Part shown: piece by piece, positions 17,748 through 25,898 of the stretch
Layout: each line of letters begins with the position of its first letter
Numbering within the stretch: position 1 is the stretch's first letter
The notes under the pieces: generated by a model
What the model was told of the DNA's origin: nothing
Database searches by the model: none
What the model saw: the letters and a program-made list of their open reading frames with translations, nothing else
NCBI GenBank assembly: GCA_030429205.1
Contig: JAUICZ010000001.1
Coordinates: 2,098,806 to 2,162,805, forward strand
Direction of reading: 5' to 3'
DNA from: Bacteroidia bacterium
GTDB taxonomy: Bacteria > Bacteroidota > Bacteroidia > Chitinophagales > Chitinophagaceae
DNA: 64,000 bases
Translations under genes and position numbers: made by a program

Positions 17748-18308
17748 ATGAAAATATATATAAAATATATGGTCAGTTTAAGATGTAAAATGATGGTCAA
17801 AGTAGAGCTTGAAAAATTGAATATCAGTTATATGTCTATTGACTTAGGCGTAGTTGAAATACTTGAAGGACTATCTGTTGAAAAAAGAAAGTTACTTAAT
17901 GAAAATCTTATGCTTTCAGGTCTTGAACTATTAGATGATAAAAAAAGTATACTTATTGAAAGAATCAGAAATGTCATTATAAATATGATACATCATTCAG
18001 ATAGTCTGCCTACTCTAAATTATTCTGAATTTATTAGTGACAAGTTAGGTTATGATTACACTTATTTAGCAAATATTTTCTCTGAAGTGACGGGAGTAAC
18101 CATCCAACAGTACATTATTATAAATAGGGTTGAGAGAGCTAAAGAGTTGATATTATATAATGAACTTACCCTCACAGAAATTGCATTTCAATTGAATTAC
18201 AGTAACGTAGCACATCTATCTACACAGTTTAAAAAAATAACAGGCTTAACACCGTCCTTCTTCAAGAAAATTGGTCAGAAAAAAAGGGTCGAATTAGAAA
18301 ATATGTGA
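17748..18308 (+). CDS. AraC-family transcriptional regulator
   Basis: A 186-residue protein whose C-terminal 85 residues form the AraC-type double helix-turn-helix: helix FISDKLGYDYTYLANIFSEVTG, then ELTLTEIAFQLNYSNVAHLSTQFKKITGLTPSFFKK. The N-terminal 100 residues contain no cupin and may be a helical sensor or dimer domain. Other in-frame starts (17769, 17790, 17793) cannot be excluded. It is encoded directly before the first CsbD gene, 101 bases away, and is a likely regulator of the stress genes of this island; the paired duplicated leaders support a shared regulator. Confidence 0.85.
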   Translation: MKIYIKYMVSLRCKMMVKVELEKLNISYMSIDLGVVEILEGLSVEKRKLLNENLMLSGLELLDDKKSILIERIRNVIINMIHHSDSLPTLNYSEFISDKLGYDYTYLANIFSEVTGVTIQQYIIINRVERAKELILYNELTLTEIAFQLNYSNVAHLSTQFKKITGLTPSFFKKIGQKKRVELENM

Positions 18309-18386
18309 ATAATGTAATACTACGTTGAAATGATGTAATGATATGTCTTACACTTTTGCCCACCTTTGTATTGCGAGAAAGTTCTT
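18302..18386 (+). promoter_or_regulatory. Duplicated leader upstream of first CsbD gene
   Basis: About 85 bases resemble 21054-21146. Shared are an aatgatgtaa-gatat block, cttttgcccacctttgtat, and gagaaagttctt. Both copies precede CsbD genes, so they are probably promoters under one regulator. A CACCTTTG near the 3' end is one base from the Bacteroidota -7 box TAnnTTTG. Confidence 0.6.
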
Positions 18387-18409
18387 TCGCAAAATAAATT
18401 TTACAGATT

Positions 18410-18634
18410 ATGGAAAAGGTACAAGACAAGATCACAGAGGGGTTTAAGATCACCGGAAATTGGGAGAAACAATCTAAAAGTCTAAAAGAAAAGTTTCCGT
18501 CACTAACTGACTCTGATTTGAAATTTGAGCCGGGAAAAGAAAAAGAGCTTATTAGTCGTGTCGGCTCAAGGCTAAATAAAAAAGAAGAGGAAGTGACAAA
18601 TATTATTAAAAAAGGCTTAGAGGTAAAATCTTAA
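18410..18634 (+). CDS. CsbD-like stress protein (copy 1)
   Basis: A 74-residue helical protein with the CsbD pattern: KITGNWEKQSKSLKEKFPSL, then a loop and a C-terminal helix. CsbD proteins are small hydrophilic general-stress proteins with no known biochemical role. It carries a basic C-terminus (KKGLEVKS). It is followed by a hairpin terminator and shares its leader DNA with the second CsbD gene 2.7 kb downstream, to which it is a diverged paralogue. Confidence 0.8.
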   Translation: MEKVQDKITEGFKITGNWEKQSKSLKEKFPSLTDSDLKFEPGKEKELISRVGSRLNKKEEEVTNIIKKGLEVKS

Positions 18635-18656
18635 GTTGTTTATTCAATCCATTTTT

Positions 18657-18684
18657 AAAAGGGCAGTTATCAAACTGTCCTTTT
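18657..18684 (+). terminator. Terminator after first CsbD gene
   Basis: An 11-bp stem with one G-T pair (aaaagggcagt and actgtcctttt) around tatcaa, followed by aatgttttt. It ends the CsbD transcript and separates it from the SPFH gene. Confidence 0.7.
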
Positions 18685-18757
18685 AATGTTTTTACATATT
18701 TCACTCTAACTATCTATCAGGTATAGTTTTTTTTAAATCCTAAAAATTAACCCAGTT

Positions 18758-19672
18758 ATGATTTTCGTATTGCTTGGTGCTTTATTGTTTTTTGTTTCTT
18801 TTGTCATTACTAAAACTGGCCTTGAAGTTCATAAGCTAATGCCACTTGTAAAAGGTGGGCGTATATTGGGACTTTCTCTTATTCTAATAGGCGGACTACT
18901 TGCAAGTATTGTACAGATTGATGCGGGGCATATAGGCGTGAAAAAGCTGTTTGGCAAAGTACAGAACAAGGTATTACCAAGTGGACTACACATGATAAAT
19001 CCATTGGTTGAAATAGTAGAGATGGACATCCGAACGATGAATTATACAATGAGCAGCACCACGGATGAAGGTAACCGTGCAGGTGATGATGCCATCATAA
19101 CTTTATCAGCAGATGGTTTGGAAGTAATAATTGACCTTACTGTACTTTACAGGGTGATACCTGAAAAAGCACCGCAACTGATTGATAAAATCGGTATCAA
19201 TTATGAAGATAAGATAGTTCGCCCTGTTGCCCGTACAAAGATACGTGACAATGCGGTAAACTATAACGCGGTATCTCTATACTCTACTAAGCGAAAAGAG
19301 TTTCAGACATTAATATATAAAAGCATAGAGGAAGAATTTAACAAAAGGGGATTAGTTGTGGAAAACCTACTTATACGTAACATTACCCTGCCTACCTCTG
19401 TTAAAAAAGCTATCGAACAAAAGATAAATGCTGAACAAGAAGCTCAAAAAATGGAATTTGTATTGCAGAAAGAAACACAAGAAGCAGAGCGCAAGCGTAT
19501 TGAGGCAAAAGGTATTGCCGATTACCAGCGTATTATTAGTCTAAACTTAACTGAGAAACAACTACAGTATGAACAGATTAAAGCTTTAAGAGACTTAGCT
19601 CAATCTTCTAATACTAAAATAGTACTTATGGGTAGTGGTAAAGGTGGTAATATCATTTTAAATGCCCAGTAG
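18758..19672 (+). CDS. SPFH/prohibitin-like membrane protein
   Basis: A 304-residue protein with two N-terminal hydrophobic stretches (about residues 1-20 and 33-52), then an SPFH (band 7) domain beginning AGHIGVKKLFGKV, and a C-terminal charged helix (EQKINAEQEAQKMEFVLQ). This is the prohibitin/stomatin-like layout; such proteins form membrane rings and scaffold other membrane proteins. Its ATG follows a 70-base AT-rich stretch. The nhaA gene starts 29 bases after its stop, so the two likely form an operon in which the SPFH protein may organise or protect the antiporter. Confidence 0.88.
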   Translation: MIFVLLGALLFFVSFVITKTGLEVHKLMPLVKGGRILGLSLILIGGLLASIVQIDAGHIGVKKLFGKVQNKVLPSGLHMINPLVEIVEMDIRTMNYTMSSTTDEGNRAGDDAIITLSADGLEVIIDLTVLYRVIPEKAPQLIDKIGINYEDKIVRPVARTKIRDNAVNYNAVSLYSTKRKEFQTLIYKSIEEEFNKRGLVVENLLIRNITLPTSVKKAIEQKINAEQEAQKMEFVLQKETQEAERKRIEAKGIADYQRIISLNLTEKQLQYEQIKALRDLAQSSNTKIVLMGSGKGGNIILNAQ

Positions 19673-19701
19673 CAACTCAACAACGCGATAAAAGCCTTGC
19701 A

Positions 19702-21063
19702 ATGCCGCATTCTAAAAAATCCCCGATAGATACTATAACAAAGCCAATACAGAGATTTATCGACAGGGAGAAATCCGGGGGTATTATATTGGCAATTAGT
19801 GTTGTCCTTGCATTGATATTAGCAAATTCCCCCTGGTCAGAGGACTATCATTCAATTCTTAATAATAAACTTGGGTTTGAGTGGGGCAATTCCATTTATT
19901 TTAAATATAGTCTTCATCAATGGATTAGTGACGGCCTTATGGCTATTTTCTTTTTTGTTGTAGGGCTGGAATTAAAGAGAGAAATAGTAGGAGGTGAGCT
20001 TTCGCATTTTAAAAAAGCTTTACTGCCGATTTCTGCGGCATTAGGCGGTATAATATTACCGGCATGTATTTATTTGCTATTTAACCCTTTTGGTGAAGTA
20101 AGTAAAGGCTGGGGCATACCCATGGCTACAGACATAGCATTTGCATTAGGAGTTTTGCACTTACTCGGAAATAGAATACCGCTATCTGTAAAAGTGTTTC
20201 TCACAGCATTAGCAATTGTAGACGACTTGTGTGCTATTCTGGTAATCGGTGTTTTCTATACCGCAGATATTTCAGTAGTTTATTTATCCGTAGCATTTGG
20301 TATTTTATTAGTAATGTATACAGGAAACAGAATGGGTGTGCGGAATATTATATTCTATTCGATATTGGGTATTGGTGGTATGTGGACAGCATTTTTATTA
20401 TCCGGAATACATGCCACTTTAGCAGCGGTACTTGCTGCATTTGTAATTCCTGCCAATGTAAAAATCAAAGAACAGGTGTTTATAACTAAATTACAGAACT
20501 CCTTAAATATGTTTAGCCGAATTGACCGTGAAGAAAATCAACCAACTCTAACTGTAAAGCAACTTCATGTGCTCGAAGATATGAGTAGCACAATTGTAGA
20601 TGCATCACCACCTTTGCAGCGTCTTGAACGTGCAATGCACCCCCTGGTAACATTTCTTATTATTCCAATTTTTGCTTTAGCAAACGCGGGTTTTTCATTT
20701 GATATTGATGTACGCAGTTTGTTTGACTCAAATATTGTAGTAGGTGTTGCTGCAGGCTTGTTGGCAGGTAAAGTAGTAGGGATAGTTGGAATTACTCTAT
20801 TGTTATTAAAATTAAAGGTTGTGCGACTACCTGATGGTATGAACCGACGCAATCTGGTTGGTGTCAGCTTTTTAGCTGCTATTGGGTTTACTATGTCATT
20901 ATTCATTACATCGCTTGCGTTTACCAATGATGAATTTATCATTCAGGCTAAAACAGGCATCTTTTTAGCTTCAGTTATTGGAGGTTTGGTTGGGTATATT
21001 ATATTATTCAGATGTCGAAATGGTAAGGTGCCCCATCATACTAAAAAGAGAACATGTGAATGA
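19702..21063 (+). CDS. nhaA: Na+/H+ antiporter NhaA
   Basis: A 453-residue antiporter. Key residues are visible: MATDIAFALG (about residues 141-150), and the aspartate pair D174-D175 in ALAIVDDLCAIL, which bind and exchange Na+ and H+. About twelve membrane segments are predicted by eye. Relative to E. coli NhaA (about 390 residues) it has an N-terminal extension of about 25 residues and a basic C-terminal tail ending HHTKKRTCE. It works in sodium and pH homeostasis. It is encoded behind an SPFH protein in the first genomic island. Confidence 0.95.
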   Translation: MPHSKKSPIDTITKPIQRFIDREKSGGIILAISVVLALILANSPWSEDYHSILNNKLGFEWGNSIYFKYSLHQWISDGLMAIFFFVVGLELKREIVGGELSHFKKALLPISAALGGIILPACIYLLFNPFGEVSKGWGIPMATDIAFALGVLHLLGNRIPLSVKVFLTALAIVDDLCAILVIGVFYTADISVVYLSVAFGILLVMYTGNRMGVRNIIFYSILGIGGMWTAFLLSGIHATLAAVLAAFVIPANVKIKEQVFITKLQNSLNMFSRIDREENQPTLTVKQLHVLEDMSSTIVDASPPLQRLERAMHPLVTFLIIPIFALANAGFSFDIDVRSLFDSNIVVGVAAGLLAGKVVGIVGITLLLLKLKVVRLPDGMNRRNLVGVSFLAAIGFTMSLFITSLAFTNDEFIIQAKTGIFLASVIGGLVGYIILFRCRNGKVPHHTKKRTCE

Positions 21064-21146
21064 TATAACATTGTATTAAAATGATGTAACGATATATATT
21101 CCGCTTTTGCCCACCTTTGTATAGTGAGAAAGTTCTTACAGAAAGT
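21054..21146 (+). promoter_or_regulatory. Duplicated leader upstream of second CsbD gene
   Basis: Second copy of the leader described at 18302-18386, overlapping the end of nhaA and running into the next gene. Shared blocks are the same. It implies that the second CsbD gene is transcribed separately from nhaA. Confidence 0.6.
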
Positions 21147-21156
21147 AAAATTAAAT

Positions 21157-21399
21157 ATGATGAACGAGATACAAGGCAAGAACAAAGAGATTTTTAAGAT
21201 TACAGGAAATTGGGGAGTACAGTCGAAAATGTTAAAAGATAAGTATAATCAATTGAAGGATACTAACCTTTCGATTGAGCATCAAGAGGAAGGTGTTATG
21301 TTAATAGCATTGCAAAACATTTTAGGCAAAACAGCAATACAGGTGCAGAATATAATAAGAAGGTTACAAACGGATATATCATACTTTCACAAGAGGTAG
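21157..21399 (+). CDS. CsbD-like stress protein (copy 2)
   Basis: An 80-residue protein from the ATG at 21157 (a second ATG follows immediately at 21160). It shares the FKITGNWGVQSKMLKDKYNQL segment with the first CsbD gene but has diverged in the second half. The longer upstream start at 21124 falls in the duplicated leader, so I reject it. A paralogue made by duplication of gene plus leader is the simplest account. Function as for CsbD: unknown stress role. Confidence 0.7.
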   Translation: MMNEIQGKNKEIFKITGNWGVQSKMLKDKYNQLKDTNLSIEHQEEGVMLIALQNILGKTAIQVQNIIRRLQTDISYFHKR

Positions 21400-21421
21400 A
21401 GACTTTATCATACGGCTTTAC

Positions 21422-21520
21422 ATGAGTAGTACCTCTTTGTTTAATAACAGACTTATTGATTTTCTACTAATTGCTATAAGTGTGATCATGATATTGTTAG
21501 GCTTATTGATCGTTATATAA
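21422..21520 (+). CDS. Possible one-helix peptide
   Basis: A 32-residue open frame with a short polar start (MSSTSLFNNR) followed by a hydrophobic helix rich in Ile and Leu to the end. It follows the second CsbD gene by 22 bases in an otherwise gene-free 260-base stretch. It could be a small membrane peptide; no homologue is recognised and it may be chance. Confidence 0.25.
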   Translation: MSSTSLFNNRLIDFLLIAISVIMILLGLLIVI

Positions 21521-21660
21521 AAGTACCTGCGGACATCCCTAATACTTACCTGTAAGCAACTATTTTATTTCATATAATCTTTAACATGTTTTCCTGTCAA
21601 ATAAGAGGTGTCAGATACTGACGCAATATATCAATCAAAGTAATGACTATATCTTAAACT

Positions 21661-21951
21661 ATGGAAACGAAAATAATCTCGGCAGAACAGGTTTCTCAGT
21701 TAGAAATTGGAATGATAATAAAACGAATCCCATCAAATGGGATTCATGAAGACATTTTCGATGAAAAGAAAACAAAGCTTATTGATACTTATGTTATAAG
21801 ATCCATTCATCCGCTTAATAAAATGATTGGGCTGGTTATGACAGATGTGTCCTTAATTTTTAATGCTTCCCCCGGAGATGTGGGCCGTCTGTTTATTCAT
21901 TCGGACAAGCTTGTGGAACAAAATATTTGGTGGTTAAAGAAGATGCATTAG
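21661..21951 (+). CDS. Small protein of unknown function
   Basis: A 96-residue soluble protein. It reads as a mixed alpha/beta domain (LEIGMIIKRIPSNG; DTYVIRSIHPLNKMIGLVMTDVS) without cysteines and without a signal. I recognise no family. It lies between the CsbD2 gene and a two-helix membrane protein, separated by 260 and 70 bases. It may belong to the stress island, but nothing in the sequence tells its job. Confidence 0.55.
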   Translation: METKIISAEQVSQLEIGMIIKRIPSNGIHEDIFDEKKTKLIDTYVIRSIHPLNKMIGLVMTDVSLIFNASPGDVGRLFIHSDKLVEQNIWWLKKMH

Positions 21952-22021
21952 CCGATGCAATACTAAGATCTTATAATTAACCAGAGTCAAATAGAAAATA
22001 TTAAAGAATAGAGAATAATAT

Positions 22022-22306
22022 ATGTTAAAAGATTTTTTAATCGATTATGCATGGGGTGTTATAGCAATATTGCTAATAGTATTTACCATCACAAAGTTTA
22101 TAATTATCAGGTTATTCAAGCTTTCAAAAAAGTATTTAAACACTTATTTATCCTCGCTACGCATCGCTAACCAGTATGTAATAGCAACATCAAATGGTAA
22201 TAACTTAAAGCGTTATTACCGTATCAGTAATAAGGTAAATGCATTATTCTATATAGTGAATGCAGGTGTGGTTTTAACATACATATTTTTAAAGTATGGG
22301 GTGTAA
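22022..22306 (+). CDS. Two-helix membrane protein of unknown function
   Basis: A 94-residue protein with one transmembrane helix near the start (about residues 8-28) and one at the end (about residues 74-91), joined by a basic loop containing KLSKKYLNTYLSSLRIAN. Topology suggests a membrane hairpin with the loop in the cytoplasm. Function unknown. It precedes the carboxyethylornithine-synthase-like gene by 56 bases in the same direction. Confidence 0.55.
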   Translation: MLKDFLIDYAWGVIAILLIVFTITKFIIIRLFKLSKKYLNTYLSSLRIANQYVIATSNGNNLKRYYRISNKVNALFYIVNAGVVLTYIFLKYGV

Positions 22307-22362
22307 AAACGGGTGTTTTGTTAATCTTTTTAAGAATAATGTAGTCGAAAAAAGAAAGTGAC

Positions 22363-23505
22363 ATGAGCAAATTAACAATTGGTGTTATAGGTACTTCAAA
22401 GAAAAAAGATGAACGCCGAGTTCCAATCCATCCGGAACATTTATCCCGTTTACCAGAGGACATCCGACATCAATTGATCTTTGAAAAAAACTATGGAGCT
22501 CCATTTGGGATAGAGGATGCCGAAATAGTTACTCAAGTGAGTGGTATTGCTACACGTAGCGAGTTACTATCTTGTGCTGATGTTGTAATAATCGCTAAAC
22601 CTACACTAGCTGATTTTGAAGAACTACGCGAAGGAGGTACACTATGGGGATATCCTCACTGCGCCCAACAACAAGCAGTTACGCAGGTAGCAGTAGATCG
22701 AAAACAAACGCTTATTGCTTTTGAGGACATGTTTGTTTGGAGTCCTACTGGGGTAATGGGTCGTCATACTTTTTATAAAAATAATGAGATGGCAGGTTAT
22801 TGTGCTGTATTACATGCATTACAGCTAAAAGGTATTGATGGACATTACGGGAACCAGCGTAAGGTGTTAATATTTTCTTTTGGTGCAGTTAGCAGAGGAG
22901 CTATATATGCGCTTAAAGCGCATGGGTTTCGTGATATAACTATCTGTATCCAACGGCCAAATCATGAAGTGAGGGAAGAAATTTTAGATTGCCATTATAC
23001 ACGTGTGGCTAAGGGCTCGGAAGGGAAAGCACGTATGGTTGTTATTGAACATGATGGTACAGAGCGTCCTTTAAATGATTTGATTAGCGAATCAGATATA
23101 ATAATTAATGGAACTTATCAAAACCCTAATGATCCTGTTCATTTTGTTACAAGAGAGGAAGCGCACTATTTAAAGCCTGGTTGCTTGGTTATTGATGTAA
23201 GTTGTGACAAAGGTATGGGGTTCTTTTTTGCTAAACCCACAACGTTTGAAAACCCTATTTTGAAAATTGGTTCTGTAGAATACTATGCTGTAGACCATAC
23301 TCCTAGCTATTTGTGGGAAAGTGCCTCGCGTGCTATATCTGCTGCGCTCATTGTATACTTGCCAATAATTATTGCAGGTCGAGATAGCTGGCTAGGAAAT
23401 GATACTGTTAATAGAGCGATTAACATGAATGAAGGGACTATTCAAAAAGATGCAATTTTAGATTTTCAAAACCGTTTACCAGAGTATCCGCATAATTTTA
23501 AATAA
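22363..23505 (+). CDS. N5-(carboxyethyl)ornithine synthase-like dehydrogenase
   Basis: A 380-residue enzyme of the alanine dehydrogenase/transhydrogenase fold. It begins IGVIGTSKKKDERRVPIHP, the usual first-strand pattern, has a nucleotide-binding VLIFSFGAVSRGA (about residues 167-179) with a partly atypical Rossmann loop, and ends with the substrate-domain motif DHTPSYLWESASR. This resembles N5-(carboxyethyl)ornithine synthase, which joins pyruvate to ornithine, and related saccharopine-dehydrogenase-like proteins. The exact substrate is unknown. It is the last gene of the first island, before the second tRNA fragment. Confidence 0.7.
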   Translation: MSKLTIGVIGTSKKKDERRVPIHPEHLSRLPEDIRHQLIFEKNYGAPFGIEDAEIVTQVSGIATRSELLSCADVVIIAKPTLADFEELREGGTLWGYPHCAQQQAVTQVAVDRKQTLIAFEDMFVWSPTGVMGRHTFYKNNEMAGYCAVLHALQLKGIDGHYGNQRKVLIFSFGAVSRGAIYALKAHGFRDITICIQRPNHEVREEILDCHYTRVAKGSEGKARMVVIEHDGTERPLNDLISESDIIINGTYQNPNDPVHFVTREEAHYLKPGCLVIDVSCDKGMGFFFAKPTTFENPILKIGSVEYYAVDHTPSYLWESASRAISAALIVYLPIIIAGRDSWLGNDTVNRAINMNEGTIQKDAILDFQNRLPEYPHNFK

Positions 23506-23577
23506 AGATTCTTAAACGACTAAAGGAAACTATGAACAGGTATTTATACCTGAACTTATTTAATTATATCAAATTGA

Positions 23578-23621
23578 ATTCATAAGCCTGAGGTCGAGGG
23601 TTCAACTCCCTCTCTCGCTAC
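23578..23621 (+). repeat. tRNA-Met 3' fragment (attachment site copy 2)
   Basis: 44 bases match the 3' half of the tRNA-Met gene with a single difference (c to g after ataa). The following DNA also keeps the remnant of the terminator hairpin and a cttttgtcgttttaag block. This is read as the junction between the first and second islands. The gene-free stretch 23506-23879 holds only this and AT-rich DNA. Confidence 0.8.
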
Positions 23622-23879
23622 CAGATAAAAAGCACCTTAAAAGTAGCTTTTGTCGTTTTAAGTCTTACTGTCTTTTTTGTTAGGTAAAGCAATTTGTCAT
23701 ACAAAATGGTGCCTTTATTCTTGATTAAGGTTTGTATAGCATAAAGGTTATATAAGACATCTTTACAAGCTGTTAACCATGCATGTGACCTCACCTTTAT
23801 ATATTAGAGGTTTAATAAGGGATATCTATAAAGTGCTAGATCATTTTATAATTCACTTTCATACTGCAACAGATTCATT

Positions 23880-25538
23880 ATGAGGCTCAGGCTGATTTTT
23901 TTACTACTGGTATTTTGTAATACTTCTTATGCTCAGTACGATTTTTTGTTGCATAAAAGTTATGCAGAGCGTACGCTCCTTTTAGATTCTTTATTAAAGA
24001 GTGAAGAAGCAGATAAAGATCAACTAAGTAAAAACATCCGGTTACTTTATGATAAGGCAATAGCAGAGAATGACCAGGGGCTGGTGCTTGAGTTGTCAAT
24101 AAACGCATCTCGCATACTCAACAAAGATTACGGAGGCAAAAACGACAATGTAGTAGCTTATCTGAGAGATATCCTCAAAGGTCTAAATAAAAAAAAGTAT
24201 CCTGAGTATGAACTATTGTTGAAATATCGTATCGGGCGTATTCTGTTTAAAAAAAATAAAGATTACCTACCTGCTTTTCGATATTATATCGATGTGTATG
24301 AAGGTATGAAGAACTATTCCTACAAAGATTTTCCATATAAAAAAACAATGCTAACGTATATCGGCAATGCCTATTATGGGCTTGGTGATTATGATAATGC
24401 AATAAAGCTTTATAGAGAGGCTTCCTATATTCCTGGCATAATGGGCAACACCACAAATGTTCGATACCATCCTATAAATGGTATCGGTATGTGTTACAGA
24501 AATTCAGGTGTTTATGATTCAGCAATATATTATTTCAATCAAATAAAAAAACTGGCAATAGCGAATAATAATATTAAATGGGAGGGTATTGCATCTGGCA
24601 ATATGGGTGCCACTTTTTACAGACAGAACAAATATGATATAGCATTACCGCTTCTTCGCCATGACCTGACAATCAGCCTCAAAACACATAATTACAATAA
24701 TTATTCACTTAAAGCTTTGATCGCAATTGCTGATATACATGTTCAGCAAGATAGCCTGGGATTAGCAGAGGAAGAGATAGACCTCATCACACGTAATAAA
24801 AATAAATACAGCGACAATCTTAAGCTTGGCAGTATATATTTCCCTTTGTTGGCCGGTTATTACTACAAAAAGGGAAATTATAAAAATGCTTATTTATATC
24901 GTGACTCTGCTGCTGTCTATATAGATAGTCTTACCCGTCGTGATAATATACTAGAACTGGAAAAAGCAAAATTTAGATCAGAAATAGAACAATATAATGT
25001 GGAAATAGATCAGTTGGTCGCAAGAAAACGAATGACTGAACGAGAACGGGATGTGCTATTAGCAGGTATTATTCTTTTATTCGTGATTGTAATATTGGTT
25101 GTTAACAGGCATAGACTAAAGAACAGAATCAAACAAAACGAGCTGGATAATTATACCAAACGTCTGCAGGAAAAAAGTGCCTTAATAGAAAAGTTGGAGC
25201 ATAACCTTTCTGCTACAAAACGAGACGAGGAAAATAATGAGTTGATTCAACAGCTATACACTTCTACAATACTTACTGATGAAGAGTGGGAACAGTTCAG
25301 ACAAATATTTGAGCGTGTACATAAAGGGTTCATACACAGATTGAAAGAACAATTGCTCGGCCTTACTCCGGCAGACATACGTTTTCTGGTACTCACGAAA
25401 CTAAAGATGTCCAACAAAGAGATGGCAGGAATATTAGGGGTGCAGCCTGACAGTATTCGAACTTACAAATACCGTCTGCGCAAAAAATTCAACCTTGGCG
25501 AGGACGAATCTATAACAAAGTATGTAGATAAGATATAA
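23880..25538 (+). CDS. TPR-HTH transmembrane regulator (cassette 1)
   Basis: A 552-residue protein with signal peptide (residues 1-18, ending NTSYAQ), a helical region of tetratricopeptide-like repeats to about residue 350 (ALAPLY-like helical pairs such as YIGNAYYGLGDYDNAIKLYR), one transmembrane helix (about 390-411), a coiled coil, and a C-terminal helix-turn-helix (PADIRFLVLTKLKMSNKEMA, then SIRTYKYRLRKKF) of the LuxR/GerE-like type. It should sense something in the periplasm and bind DNA inside. It is about 40% similar by eye to the product at 42041, including start and HTH. It opens a three-gene cassette with the genes at 25691 and 25899. Confidence 0.85.
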   Translation: MRLRLIFLLLVFCNTSYAQYDFLLHKSYAERTLLLDSLLKSEEADKDQLSKNIRLLYDKAIAENDQGLVLELSINASRILNKDYGGKNDNVVAYLRDILKGLNKKKYPEYELLLKYRIGRILFKKNKDYLPAFRYYIDVYEGMKNYSYKDFPYKKTMLTYIGNAYYGLGDYDNAIKLYREASYIPGIMGNTTNVRYHPINGIGMCYRNSGVYDSAIYYFNQIKKLAIANNNIKWEGIASGNMGATFYRQNKYDIALPLLRHDLTISLKTHNYNNYSLKALIAIADIHVQQDSLGLAEEEIDLITRNKNKYSDNLKLGSIYFPLLAGYYYKKGNYKNAYLYRDSAAVYIDSLTRRDNILELEKAKFRSEIEQYNVEIDQLVARKRMTERERDVLLAGIILLFVIVILVVNRHRLKNRIKQNELDNYTKRLQEKSALIEKLEHNLSATKRDEENNELIQQLYTSTILTDEEWEQFRQIFERVHKGFIHRLKEQLLGLTPADIRFLVLTKLKMSNKEMAGILGVQPDSIRTYKYRLRKKFNLGEDESITKYVDKI

Positions 25539-25605
25539 TACAGTATCTTTTGTTATGCGACTATTTTTCATCTATATCAGTTTGGCAGTTAGCCGATAAT
25601 GAAAA

Positions 25606-25649
25606 TGCTACGTTTTTGTGACGCAGTAACCACCTTATTGCTACGCAGA
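25606..25649 (+). promoter_or_regulatory. 11-bp-phased direct repeats (cassette 1)
   Basis: TGCTACGT (25606), TGTGACGC (25617) and TGCTACGC (25639) lie at offsets 0, 11 and 33; the 22 position (25628) is degenerate. The block sits 45 bases before the one-helix gene. The same layout occurs at 43838-43881. The reverse complement resembles LytTR-type half-sites (ACCGTT-like). Confidence 0.6.
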
Positions 25650-25690
25650 TTTTTTGCATGTAACATACCCCACAACACATCTTTGGGCGA

Positions 25691-25882
25691 ATGCCTGTTT
25701 TCAAAAAAAAACTAGCCTTCAGGCCTGGAAAAATAATAATTCCGGTAGTAGTTGTCAGCTCGCTGGTCTGCCTCTGTATGGTATGGTGGATATACGACAG
25801 GAAGGTAGCTTCAATGGATGCAGAACTGAAAAAAATGAGACAAGAAGACAGCATGATAAGCAAACGAGACATTGATCAGTAA
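25691..25882 (+). CDS. One-helix cassette protein (cassette 1)
   Basis: A 63-residue protein: basic start (MPVFKKKLAFRPGK), one transmembrane helix (about residues 19-38, ending WWIYDRK), then a short charged helix (MDAELKKMRQED). No signal cleavage site. The gene at 43922 encodes the same layout in 62 residues and sits at the same place, 16 bases before a large T9SS protein. The competing frame on the same strand (25654-25875) has no such pattern and is rejected. Function unknown; the constant position suggests a role linked to the following protein or to its sensing. Confidence 0.65.
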   Translation: MPVFKKKLAFRPGKIIIPVVVVSSLVCLCMVWWIYDRKVASMDAELKKMRQEDSMISKRDIDQ

Positions 25883-25898
25883 CACTAAAAAATAAATT

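Noticed and set aside
25654-25875. An alternative frame over the one-helix gene of cassette 1
   Set aside because: It lacks the membrane helix shared with the 43922 gene and does not fit the conserved layout.
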